Shown one piece after another: positions 17,047-26,009 of a stretch of 64,000 nucleotides of DNA. The translations under genes were made by a program, and so were the position numbers. Within the stretch, counting starts at the first letter, position 1. Each line of letters begins with the position of its first letter. This DNA is from Zunongwangia sp. ESRF-bin46 (GTDB lineage Bacteria; Bacteroidota; Bacteroidia; Flavobacteriales; Flavobacteriaceae). The stretch spans positions 372,001 through 436,000 of the forward strand of contig NTLF01000017.1 in assembly GCA_002631855.1 (NCBI GenBank). Direction: 5' to 3'. Under the pieces are notes generated by a model, which saw only the letters and a program-made list of their open reading frames with translations, ran no database searches and had not been told where the DNA came from.

Positions 17047-18435
17047 ATGAAAAAATTAGCAATTCTTGTCTGTGCTTTTCTGTTTGTATTTCAGTTAAAC
17101 GCACAATCCGAAAGCCCCTCTCCCATTATTTTTATTTATGATGCCAGTGGTTCTATGTGGGGCCAGGTGGAAGGGAAAACCAAAATGGAAATCGCTTCTT
17201 CTGTACTTTCAGAATCCATTAACGATTTTGCAGAAAACCAAAAAATAGGCCTTGTGGCGTATGGTCATCGTGAAAAAGGCGATTGTCGTGATGTGGAAAC
17301 ACTATTGCCTATGAGCAATACTTCAAAAAATAGTGTTTCTTCCGCTGTGAAAAAAATTAAACCATTAGGTAAAACACCACTCGCCTATTCTGCAACCACA
17401 GTAATAGACCAACTTCGAAAAAACAAAGAAAAAGCAACGATTGTTTTAATTACTGATGGAATCGAATCCTGCGACGGCAACATATGTGAGGTTGTAACAA
17501 AAGCCAAAAAAGAAGGCATCGATTTTAAATTACATATCGTAGGCTTCGGATTGAAGAATAGTGAAACCGAACAACTAAAATGTGCTGCCAAAGCAGGTGA
17601 TGGTAATTATTATGACACTGCCAACGCAAGTGGCTTGGGAGATGCCATGAGCGAAGTGGCAACACAAACCATTGATAAGAAAGAAGGTAATTTTGGAGTA
17701 TATGCAATAAAAAATGACAAACCAATAGATGCCTGGGTTAGAGCCTATAAAACTGGAACTAAAGAAGAGGTAAATGCATTACGCACTTACGGAGAAACAC
17801 GCTATATGTACTTACCGAGTGGAAAATACGATTTAACCGCCAAGCCTTTATCTAGTAATGTTCAAGGAATTACTATTAAAAATGTAGAAAGTTTTGACGA
17901 TAAAAAAACGGAACGCACCATTAGTTTTGATGGAGGAAAAATCGCATCGACCACCACTAACAATGGTGAAGGCTGGGACAGTACTATAAAAATTAAAGAT
18001 GAAAATGATAAACTGGTTGCAAGTGGTCGCACCTATGGCAGAGTTAAAGAACTTGAGGTAAATCCAGGTACTTACACAGTAGAATTTCAGGCATTAGCTA
18101 TGAAAGGACTCAATACTTTTCAGAAAAAAGAAAATATAACTGTTACAGCCGGTGAGATTACTGAAATATCACATAATTTCGATACAGGAACTTTTTTCTT
18201 GGACGCTAAAGCTGATGGAAACTCAATTGATACCATGGTTACCATAAAAGAAAAAAACTCTGGAAACCATGTAGATGGAAGTCGCACTTATAACCGTGGA
18301 GCTGAATTTTTACTTAACCCTGGCACATATAGTGTAAAGGTTACACCACTAGGCAATTACAAGGATCGAGAATCACAAAGTTTTACTTTTGAAGTGAAAA
18401 CTGGAGAATCCATTACCAAAACATTGAATTTTTAA
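17047..18435 (+). CDS. Secreted VWA-domain protein with three C-terminal beta repeats
   Basis: A 462-residue exported protein. A signal peptide (1-20, ending NAQ) is followed by a von Willebrand factor A domain (about 26-205) with a complete MIDAS metal site: DASGSMWG, the Thr in KTPLAYS and the ITDGIESCDG loop. The rest is built of three about 75-90-residue repeats, each with an RTYG or RTYN motif followed by PGTY or SGKY. No lipoprotein Cys and no C-terminal sorting domain were recognised. It likely binds a partner at the surface or in the periplasm; the target is unknown. Confidence 0.85.
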   Translation: MKKLAILVCAFLFVFQLNAQSESPSPIIFIYDASGSMWGQVEGKTKMEIASSVLSESINDFAENQKIGLVAYGHREKGDCRDVETLLPMSNTSKNSVSSAVKKIKPLGKTPLAYSATTVIDQLRKNKEKATIVLITDGIESCDGNICEVVTKAKKEGIDFKLHIVGFGLKNSETEQLKCAAKAGDGNYYDTANASGLGDAMSEVATQTIDKKEGNFGVYAIKNDKPIDAWVRAYKTGTKEEVNALRTYGETRYMYLPSGKYDLTAKPLSSNVQGITIKNVESFDDKKTERTISFDGGKIASTTTNNGEGWDSTIKIKDENDKLVASGRTYGRVKELEVNPGTYTVEFQALAMKGLNTFQKKENITVTAGEITEISHNFDTGTFFLDAKADGNSIDTMVTIKEKNSGNHVDGSRTYNRGAEFLLNPGTYSVKVTPLGNYKDRESQSFTFEVKTGESITKTLNF

Positions 18436-18604
18436 AATGGATAGATTATTATTTTCAAGAATAAACCATTTATTTTTTTTTCTTCTTAGCGTATAATCTG
18501 TCTGCCTAAAAAAAAGCGACAGATCCTGCGTGTACTTTTTTTTCTGAATTGTATTCAAACACTGAAACCTGAAATATCAAGTTTAATGTCTCATAATTAA
18601 AGCT

Positions 18605-19576
18605 ATGAAAAACTTCTTTAAACCCGCCCGAATAGCATTCTACATTTTAATGCTTCTCACCTTTTTTATAATCGGTCTGTACTTTGCCAGTTGGATAGGT
18701 GCTGGTAAAAATCAAGGATTGGCTGGAGGTGCCATTGTGTTGGGATATGGTATTTTATTTGGTGGTATTGCTTTTATTTCTTCTTTTTTCATTGCCTATC
18801 AAATAAAACATAAACTTATCATTCGCATGAACTGGGTACTTCTGTTGTTGCTTGTAACAGCATACGGTATTACACATTACCAGTATTTAGAGCGCCTAAA
18901 CAAACAAGAAGAGCAACGTGATTTTAAGGATATGCCGCCTACCGAAACAAAAACAGAGCCTACAGCCCTGCTAGATCTTAACAGAACTATAGACATTATA
19001 AATTCCGAAGGAAAAGAAATGGGCATTGGTTTTTTTATTCCTAATTTTCATGAACACAGGACACTTTACTTTTATGGAGGGGTAAACCTTGAAAAAGGTC
19101 TTACAGAACACATGCCACAAGACAGTATTGTGTTTACATTAGATGAAAACCAAAACTATACCACAACGTACGCTCCGCCTTGGTTGGTTCCTGCTCAACT
19201 TAAATTAGATTACGGTATTATTCATTTTAAAGCTTTAGGTGTAGGGCATGATTTTGTTATGGTAAAAACCAATGCAAAAGACAACCGTAAATCATACTTA
19301 AATAAAGACAAAGGTACTTTAGTTGCTTGGCCAGAGTATATATTATCAATGAACAGTGTAGAGCCTATTTATAAAAGCAGCCAAAAAATCCATATTAAAC
19401 CTTTGGACCATGCAGGTGAAGTGCAAGCTGTTTTTGACATAATCACACCTCTTTTAGTGAAGGGTGAATGGCTGTATGGCATCTTACGAAAAGACGATAG
19501 AACAGAAACAGGAAAAGGATGGATACGCTGGTGTAAAGAAGGAAATATCTTAATTACCTATTCGCCATTTAGTTGA
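18605..19576 (+). CDS. Uncharacterised membrane-anchored protein
   Basis: A 323-residue protein of unknown family. Three hydrophobic helices lie in the first third (about 10-30, 42-66 and 76-93), followed by a charged linker and a soluble domain of about 190 residues. The soluble part has no recognised catalytic motif; it ends in a WLYGILRKDDRTETGKGWIRW segment reminiscent of an SH3-like fold, but this is weak. It stands alone between the VWA gene and ftsK with about 105 bp on the downstream side. Confidence 0.6.
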   Translation: MKNFFKPARIAFYILMLLTFFIIGLYFASWIGAGKNQGLAGGAIVLGYGILFGGIAFISSFFIAYQIKHKLIIRMNWVLLLLLVTAYGITHYQYLERLNKQEEQRDFKDMPPTETKTEPTALLDLNRTIDIINSEGKEMGIGFFIPNFHEHRTLYFYGGVNLEKGLTEHMPQDSIVFTLDENQNYTTTYAPPWLVPAQLKLDYGIIHFKALGVGHDFVMVKTNAKDNRKSYLNKDKGTLVAWPEYILSMNSVEPIYKSSQKIHIKPLDHAGEVQAVFDIITPLLVKGEWLYGILRKDDRTETGKGWIRWCKEGNILITYSPFS

Positions 19577-19652
19577 TTTTTCATAATTTACTTTCTCTAA
19601 AATACCACTGCATTTTCAATAATTTTATGTAGTTTGTAACGTTCTATAATTG

Positions 19653-19660
19653 TATTTTTG
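19653..19660 (+). promoter_or_regulatory. Candidate -7 box of ftsK
   Basis: TATTTTTG matches TAnnTTTG, with TTTG at 19633-19636 as a -33 element 16 bp upstream. The ftsK start codon is 23 bp downstream. Confidence 0.6.
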
Positions 19661-19683
19661 CTGAAAAGACAACCTAACCCTCC

Positions 19684-22056
19684 ATGGCGAGAAAAAAGAA
19701 AAAAACAACCAAAAAAACCAAGACGCCGCGTAAAAAGATCTCTTTTGCCCTTTCAAAACAGCAAAAGATCGTTTTAGGTGGTTTTTTATTTTTCTTAGGG
19801 TTGGCCTTAATCCTCTCTTTTTTCTCATATTTCTTTACGTGGCAAGCAGACCAAAGTGAAGTTGGTATTTTAAATGAGCGTGAACTGGAAACTAAAAACT
19901 GGCTCAGTAAATTTGGTACTAACTTAGGTCACTTTTTTGTCTATGAAGGTTTTGGTATTGCTGCTTTTATACTTGCCTCTTTAATCACATTAACGGGAAT
20001 TTATTATTTTTTCGATTATGCAAAAACACAACTAAAGCGATTTTGGTTTTGGGGCATATTAGTGATGATATGGGTTGCCGTATTTTTTGGTTTTTTTACA
20101 GAAACAAATAGTTTATTTAGCGGCGTTATTGGGTATGAGCTTAATGACCTTTCTCAAGATTATTTAGGCCTTACGGGCACTATTTTAATTATGGTGTTTT
20201 TAGCAATTGTTTATTTTGTAATTCGGTTGAACATTACACCAGATCGTGTTGCGGCAGCATTCAAAAAGACCAAAAAAGAACTAAAAGATGATTTTTCTGA
20301 AGATACTTCGGAAGAAAAGCCTTCGCAAACTGATTATGAAAAATCGGTAGTCGATACTGTTACTACGCAGGAAACAGCCACTGTTGCAACAGATATTTCA
20401 AAAGAAAAAGAAGCAGAGCCTGAAATTAAGACCACTACTAAAACCGATTCAGAAAACGATGTTACCATGGAAGTGGAAGAAGCCGTTGAGGAAGAAGAAG
20501 TTGAAGATGACCTAAGTAACAAATTAGTTGCAGATTTTGGTGAGTTTGACCCTACTTTAGAGCTCAGTAATTACAAATTTCCAACTATTGAACTTTTAAA
20601 AGATTACACCGGAGGAAAGGGAATTACCATCAATCAAGAGGAACTGGAAGAAAACAAAAACCGAATTGTAGAAACACTTAACAACTACAAGATTGGTATA
20701 TCAAACATTAAAGCTACCGTTGGCCCGACTGTAACCTTATATGAAATTGTACCTGATGCCGGTATTCGTATTTCAAAAATTAAAAATCTGGAAGATGATA
20801 TTGCGTTATCGCTTTCAGCCTTAGGTATTAGAATTATCGCCCCTATTCCAGGTCGCGGAACCATTGGTATTGAAGTACCTAACAAAGATGCACGAATTGT
20901 ATCGATGCGATCGGTAATTGCTTCGCCTAAATTTCAAAAAGCCGAAATGGAATTACCACTCGCAATGGGTAAAACCATTAGTAACGAAACCTTTGTGGTT
21001 GATCTAGCGAAAATGCCACACTTATTAATGGCAGGTGCCACTGGGCAAGGTAAGTCGGTTGGTTTAAATGCTATTCTTACTTCCTTATTATACAAAAAAC
21101 ATCCTGCTGAAGTAAAATTTGTACTCGTCGATCCCAAAAAAGTAGAATTGACGCTATTTAATAAAATTGAACGCCACTATTTGGCAAAACTACCCGATAG
21201 CGAAGAAGCCATCATTACCGATACCAACAAAGTGATCAACACCCTTAACTCACTTTGTATTGAAATGGATGACCGCTACGATTTACTAAAAGATGCTTTT
21301 TGCCGAAATATTAAAGAGTATAACACCAAGTTTAAAAACAGAAAACTGAACCCCAACGATGGCCACCGCTTTCTGCCTTATATTGTTTTAGTTATTGACG
21401 AATTTGCAGATTTGATCATGACTGCCGGTAAAGAGGTTGAAACACCCATCGCCCGTTTGGCACAATTGGCACGAGCCATTGGTATCCATTTAATTGTAGC
21501 CACGCAACGTCCTTCGGTAAATGTAATTACAGGTATTATCAAAGCCAACTTCCCGGCCCGGATTGCTTTTAGGGTAACAAGTAAGATTGATTCCCGAACA
21601 ATTCTTGATAATTCTGGTGCCGACCAACTGATTGGTCGTGGTGATATGTTATACACACAAGGAAACGACCTGACACGACTACAGTGTGCTTTTGTTGACA
21701 CACCTGAAATAGCAGACATTACCGACTATATTGGTTCGCAAAAAGCATATCCAGATGCCCATATGTTACCCGAATATGAAAGTGAAGAAGGTGGCACAAC
21801 TCTTGATGATATAATCGACGAACGGGACAAACTGTTTCCACAGGCTGCCGAAGTACTGGTCATTGCTCAGCAAGGTTCAGCTTCATTATTACAAAGGAAA
21901 TTAAAATTAGGCTATAACCGAGCTGGAAGGATAATAGACCAACTGGAAGCAGCAGGGATTGTAGGACCGTTTGAAGGCAGTAAAGCCAGACAAGTATTAG
22001 TACCAACATTAGAAGCACTTAAACAACATTTAGATAATGAAAACAACGATGCATAA
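19684..22056 (+). CDS. ftsK: DNA translocase FtsK
   Basis: Pumps chromosomal DNA through the division septum and helps resolve dimers. The 790-residue protein has four N-terminal transmembrane helices (about 33-185), an acidic linker (about 200-280), an alpha/beta motor with Walker A GATGQGKS (from residue 450) and Walker B VLVIDEFADL, and a C-terminal gamma winged helix (about 720-785, SASLLQRKLKLGYNRAGRI) that reads polar DNA signals. The very basic N-terminal 20 residues are typical for flavobacteria. lolA overlaps its end by 20 bp. Confidence 0.96.
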   Translation: MARKKKKTTKKTKTPRKKISFALSKQQKIVLGGFLFFLGLALILSFFSYFFTWQADQSEVGILNERELETKNWLSKFGTNLGHFFVYEGFGIAAFILASLITLTGIYYFFDYAKTQLKRFWFWGILVMIWVAVFFGFFTETNSLFSGVIGYELNDLSQDYLGLTGTILIMVFLAIVYFVIRLNITPDRVAAAFKKTKKELKDDFSEDTSEEKPSQTDYEKSVVDTVTTQETATVATDISKEKEAEPEIKTTTKTDSENDVTMEVEEAVEEEEVEDDLSNKLVADFGEFDPTLELSNYKFPTIELLKDYTGGKGITINQEELEENKNRIVETLNNYKIGISNIKATVGPTVTLYEIVPDAGIRISKIKNLEDDIALSLSALGIRIIAPIPGRGTIGIEVPNKDARIVSMRSVIASPKFQKAEMELPLAMGKTISNETFVVDLAKMPHLLMAGATGQGKSVGLNAILTSLLYKKHPAEVKFVLVDPKKVELTLFNKIERHYLAKLPDSEEAIITDTNKVINTLNSLCIEMDDRYDLLKDAFCRNIKEYNTKFKNRKLNPNDGHRFLPYIVLVIDEFADLIMTAGKEVETPIARLAQLARAIGIHLIVATQRPSVNVITGIIKANFPARIAFRVTSKIDSRTILDNSGADQLIGRGDMLYTQGNDLTRLQCAFVDTPEIADITDYIGSQKAYPDAHMLPEYESEEGGTTLDDIIDERDKLFPQAAEVLVIAQQGSASLLQRKLKLGYNRAGRIIDQLEAAGIVGPFEGSKARQVLVPTLEALKQHLDNENNDA

Positions 22057-22699
22057 ATTGAAAACAGCAACTTTTATAGTTTTAGCCTTTTTATCTGTAA
22101 GCTTTGTACAAGCTCAAGAAGCCAAAAAATTGCTGAATGAAGTTTCAGCAAAAGCGAAAAGCTACGATAATATTAAAATAGATTTTAAGTATAACTTGAA
22201 CAACACGAAAGAGAACGTAAGCCAAGATACACGTGGCGATGTAACTATTTCAGGTGAAAAATATGTTCTGAACATGTTAGGAACCACTAGTATGTTTGAC
22301 GGGAAAAAGATTTACACTATTGTTCCTGAAGATGAAGAAGTGACCATTTCAAACTACAATCCTAAAAATGATAAGCAAATTACCCCTTCAAAAATGCTTA
22401 CGTTCTATGAAAATGGGTACCGTTACAAAATGGATGTTACACAAAATGTAAAAGGTCGTAAAATTCAGTTTGTAAAATTGATGCCTATCGATTCGAATGC
22501 TGAAATTAAAGATATTTTATTGGGTATTGATGTGCAGACAAAACACATCTATAAGTTAATACAGACTGATGCCAACGGTACTAAGTATACGTTGACCGTT
22601 AATTCATTTAAAACCGATCAACCGCTTTCAAAAACATTGTTCAGTTTTGATGAATCAAAATATGAGTCTGACGGGTACTATATAAACAAGCTTGATTAA
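22037..22699 (+). CDS. lolA: LolA-like outer-membrane lipoprotein carrier
   Basis: A 220-residue periplasmic protein with a signal peptide (ending VQAQE) and the LolA fold: AKSYDNIKIDF, YVLNMLGTTSMFDGKKIYTI and a C-terminal beta sheet. It would carry lipoproteins from the inner to the outer membrane. The ATG at 22037 overlaps ftsK by 20 bp; the in-frame ATG at 22049 (MHKLKTATF) also gives a good signal peptide and cannot be excluded. The ftsK-lolA-lptF order ties the three envelope functions together. Confidence 0.85.
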   Translation: MKTTMHKLKTATFIVLAFLSVSFVQAQEAKKLLNEVSAKAKSYDNIKIDFKYNLNNTKENVSQDTRGDVTISGEKYVLNMLGTTSMFDGKKIYTIVPEDEEVTISNYNPKNDKQITPSKMLTFYENGYRYKMDVTQNVKGRKIQFVKLMPIDSNAEIKDILLGIDVQTKHIYKLIQTDANGTKYTLTVNSFKTDQPLSKTLFSFDESKYESDGYYINKLD

Positions 22700-22746
22700 T
22701 TTTAACCTTCTTTGATTAAGCACAATCACAATCCTGTTTATTATGT

Positions 22747-22754
22747 TACTTTTG
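22747..22754 (+). promoter_or_regulatory. Candidate -7 box of lptF
   Basis: TACTTTTG matches TAnnTTTG and lies only 7 bp before the lptF ATG, so a transcript from it would be nearly leaderless. Confidence 0.45.
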
Positions 22755-22761
22755 TAGCCAA

Positions 22762-24774
22762 ATGAAGATACTGGACAGATACATTTTAACTGCCTATTTG
22801 AAGACGTTTTTAAGCGTCTTCATTATTTTAATGTTCATTTTTGTACTGCAAACCATTTGGTTATACATTTCAGAATTGGCCGGGAAGGACCTTGATGTTT
22901 GGATTGTCCTAAAATTTTTATGGTACGTTTCCCCACGATTAATACCATTAGTATTGCCGTTAACGGTTTTGGTAACCTCGTTAATGGTCTTCGGAAATTT
23001 TGCTGAAAAGTATGAGTTTGCCGCCATGAAATCTACAGGGATATCGTTACAGCGGGCTATGCGTGTACTTATGGTTTTCATTGCCATTTTATCGGTAACT
23101 GCTTTTTTCTTTTCCAATAACGTAATTCCCTATTCAGAATATAAATGGCAAAACTTACGCCGAAACATTGCACAAACAAAGCCTTCGATGGTTATAACCG
23201 AGGGACAATTTAGCCAAGTTGGCGATAATTTTAACATTAAAGTTGCCGAAAAAAGTGGAGATCAAGATCAGTTTCTTGACAATGTTGTTATTCATAAAAA
23301 AAATGATGACAAACCCAACGGAAACTATACTGTAATCATTGCTGACAATGGAGAACTTGCCAGTGAAGAAGGCAGCAATACCCTATCGCTTATTTTAAAT
23401 GATGGTAATTATTATGAAGATGTCCAGGTAAACGATGTTCAAGACCAAAGAAGGGAGCCTTTTGCCAAAAGTGAATTTAAGGAATACACTATAAATATTG
23501 ACCTTACCGAATTCAACAATGCAGATTTTGATAAAGATAACAATTACAGCAATGAAAACATGTACACTACCGGTGAACTGGTAGTAGAAATGGATTCTTT
23601 GTCAGGAAGTTACACAAATGACGTAAAGTCGTTTTCAGACAATATGTATTTTAGAAGCGGAATTTCAAAATTTGGAGCACATTACAAACCATTTGATAAA
23701 AAAGAAATTGACACTGATACCGTAAATAATGTGTTGGATGTTTTTAATACAGACGAGCAGGTACGTGTTTTAGATCTTTCGCTAAACAATACACGAGGAA
23801 CCCTTCAATCGATTCAGGCCAAACAAAGGGATTTCTTTGTAAAATCTAAACGGCTAAATAAATTCGAGATTGCCTTTCATGAAAAGTATGTATTGGGTGT
23901 AGCTTGTGTCATTCTCTTTTTTGTAGGAGCTCCCTTAGGCGCTATCATTAGAAAAGGAGGAATGGGATTACCCATGGTCGTAGCTGTACTTCTGTTTTTA
24001 ACCTATCATTTTATAGGTATTTTTGCCAAAAACAGTGCGGAAGACGGCACGATGCACCCATTTATAGCCACCTGGCTTAGTACTGCCATTATGCTCCCAT
24101 TGAGTATTTGGCTTACGTATAGAGCCACGACAGATCAAGGCATTATCGACATTGATTCGTTTCTACAGCGTATTGGAAAGCTTTTTAAAAAGAAAGAGGA
24201 TGTTGAAACTAGCGAATTAGAATTCATAGATATTAAATTGAGCCCTATTTCAATTTCTAAAGCACAATTTGAAAAAATTAAGTCTTTTAGCAATGACAAA
24301 TTAAAAGATATTGTGAAAAACTATAAGCAATATGAATATACAGAAGATTACAGGTTAGCTGTTTTAAAGGAATTAAATTCAAGAGGAATTACTCAAGAGC
24401 AACTTAAATTTTCTGGTGAACTATATAATAAAAAATATGAGAAAGGAAAACAATTGATTCTGAGTTTTAAAAAGAGCTCTCGATATACTTTTATTTTCTA
24501 TATTATTTTTTTAATAACCCCAATAATAAGTTCTTTTTTAAACGTTTATGATAATACCTTTGTAACTATTATAGTTCTAACAATTTTTGTTTTATCGATA
24601 ATACTTTTTCATGTTTATTTATTAAAAACACATAAAACTGTATCAAGTTTTTGTAAACTAACGGGAGAAAACAATATATCTGATGCTGCTTTATTCGTTG
24701 GTTTTATATTTTATCTACTTCTTTTCTTTTACTATAAAAGCAAGATGAAATCTGATTTAAAATTAATTAGATAA
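22762..24774 (+). CDS. LptF/LptG family permease with C-terminal extension
   Basis: Inner-membrane subunit of the lipopolysaccharide export ABC system. The first about 465 residues form the YjgP/YjgQ fold: N-terminal helices (10-35, 55-75 and 100-120), a periplasmic beta-jellyroll (about 135-370) and three later helices starting at YVLGVACVILFFVGAPLGAI. After SIWLTYRATTDQG the protein continues for about 190 residues: a soluble segment with two short sequences resembling each other around DKLKDIVKNYKQYEYTEDYR, then three more hydrophobic helices. The 670-residue total is well above the about 360 of E. coli LptF. Confidence 0.85.
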   Translation: MKILDRYILTAYLKTFLSVFIILMFIFVLQTIWLYISELAGKDLDVWIVLKFLWYVSPRLIPLVLPLTVLVTSLMVFGNFAEKYEFAAMKSTGISLQRAMRVLMVFIAILSVTAFFFSNNVIPYSEYKWQNLRRNIAQTKPSMVITEGQFSQVGDNFNIKVAEKSGDQDQFLDNVVIHKKNDDKPNGNYTVIIADNGELASEEGSNTLSLILNDGNYYEDVQVNDVQDQRREPFAKSEFKEYTINIDLTEFNNADFDKDNNYSNENMYTTGELVVEMDSLSGSYTNDVKSFSDNMYFRSGISKFGAHYKPFDKKEIDTDTVNNVLDVFNTDEQVRVLDLSLNNTRGTLQSIQAKQRDFFVKSKRLNKFEIAFHEKYVLGVACVILFFVGAPLGAIIRKGGMGLPMVVAVLLFLTYHFIGIFAKNSAEDGTMHPFIATWLSTAIMLPLSIWLTYRATTDQGIIDIDSFLQRIGKLFKKKEDVETSELEFIDIKLSPISISKAQFEKIKSFSNDKLKDIVKNYKQYEYTEDYRLAVLKELNSRGITQEQLKFSGELYNKKYEKGKQLILSFKKSSRYTFIFYIIFLITPIISSFLNVYDNTFVTIIVLTIFVLSIILFHVYLLKTHKTVSSFCKLTGENNISDAALFVGFIFYLLLFFYYKSKMKSDLKLIR

Positions 24775-24834
24775 GATTTAAATTTCTTTTAAAATCATTT
24801 TTAATTGTTACGTACAGACAATTTTTCAATTGCT

Positions 24835-24842
24835 TATCTTTG
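24835..24842 (+). promoter_or_regulatory. Candidate -7 box of ribB
   Basis: TATCTTTG is an exact TAnnTTTG match 18 bp before the ribB start codon. No clear -33 element was found. Confidence 0.5.
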
Positions 24843-24860
24843 TACCCATAATTAAACGCT

Positions 24861-26009
24861 ATGATTCCTACAGAAAAAGAAACTGCTATTCAACTAAATA
24901 CTATTGAAGAAGCCATTGCTGATATAAAAAATGGGAAAGTAATCATCGTGGTGGACGATAAGGATCGCGAAAATGAAGGCGATTTTATGGCCGCTGCCGA
25001 TAAAATTACTCCGGAAATCATAAACTTTATGGCAAAGCACGGTCGTGGTCTTATCTGTGCTCCTATCACTGAGTCACGCTGTAAAGAATTGCAATTGGAT
25101 ATGATGGTCGGTAATAACACCGACCCTCTGGAAACAGCTTTTACAATTTCAGTAGATTTAAAAGGAAGAGGGGTTACTACCGGTATTTCAGCAAGCGACC
25201 GGGCCAAAACTATTAATGCGTTAATTTCAAAAGACACTAAACCACACGATTTAAGCCGCCCGGGACATATTTTCCCTTTAAAAGCTAAGGATGGTGGTGT
25301 ATTGCGCAGAACTGGACATACCGAAGCAGCTATTGATTTTGCTCGTTTAGCTGGCTTAAAACCCGCAGGCGTTATTGTAGAAATCATGAACGAAGATGGG
25401 ACTATGGCTCGTCTTCCCCATTTAGTAGAAGTAGCTCAAAAATTTGATTTGAAACTCGTTTCGATAGAAGATCTTATTGCTTATCGAATGGAACACGACT
25501 CCTTGATTGAAAAAAAGGAAGATTTTGATATTAATACCAAGTTTGGGAAATTCAGGCTCAGAGCTTATAAACAAACTACTAATGAACAAGTTCATATAGC
25601 ACTTACAAAAGGTCATTGGAAAGAAAACGAACCAGTTCCCGTGCGTGTAAATGCTACTTTGGTAAACAGTGATATATTGGCGGCTTTAACTAATAATGCC
25701 GAAAAGAAATTGGATGATATGTTTAATGTCATCAATAATGAAGATAAAGGTGCCATCGTTTTTATAAATCAGCAAAGTCAATCGCTTAATCTGTTAAACC
25801 GTTTAAAAGAATTAAAAGACAATCAAAGTGGTGATGACGTATCAAAAGCGCCACGCATTAAGATGGATAACAAAGATTTTGGTATTGGTGCCCAAATTCT
25901 GCACGATTTAGGAATCCATAAACTACGCTTAATTTCGAACAGTGAACAAACCAAACGTGTTGGTATGATTGGGTATGGACTGGAAATTATAGAATACGTT
26001 AATTACTAA
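24861..26009 (+). CDS. ribB: 3,4-dihydroxy-2-butanone 4-phosphate synthase with degenerate GTP cyclohydrolase II-like domain
   Basis: Makes the four-carbon precursor of riboflavin from ribulose 5-phosphate. The N-terminal domain (about 10-210) has VDDKDRENEGDF, GLICAPI, the DRAKTI loop, RPGHIFPL and GHTEAAIDFA, all active-site elements of RibB. The C-terminal domain (about 220-382) aligns in position and shape with GTP cyclohydrolase II but contains no Cys at all, so the three zinc ligands are missing and the RibA activity is predicted lost. No FMN riboswitch was recognised upstream. It overlaps the end of the convergent DegT gene by 4 bp. Confidence 0.9.
   Translation: MIPTEKETAIQLNTIEEAIADIKNGKVIIVVDDKDRENEGDFMAAADKITPEIINFMAKHGRGLICAPITESRCKELQLDMMVGNNTDPLETAFTISVDLKGRGVTTGISASDRAKTINALISKDTKPHDLSRPGHIFPLKAKDGGVLRRTGHTEAAIDFARLAGLKPAGVIVEIMNEDGTMARLPHLVEVAQKFDLKLVSIEDLIAYRMEHDSLIEKKEDFDINTKFGKFRLRAYKQTTNEQVHIALTKGHWKENEPVPVRVNATLVNSDILAALTNNAEKKLDDMFNVINNEDKGAIVFINQQSQSLNLLNRLKELKDNQSGDDVSKAPRIKMDNKDFGIGAQILHDLGIHKLRLISNSEQTKRVGMIGYGLEIIEYVNY

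Noticed and set aside
18496-18524. Inverted repeat ATCTGTC/GACAGAT after the VWA gene
   Set aside because: The loop of 15 bases is long and the stem short; a T-run follows only after about 12 bases, so a terminator call is not supported enough.
26006-26009. Regulatory meaning of the ribB/DegT convergent 4-bp overlap
   Set aside because: Short convergent overlaps are common in compact genomes and nothing else at the site suggests control.
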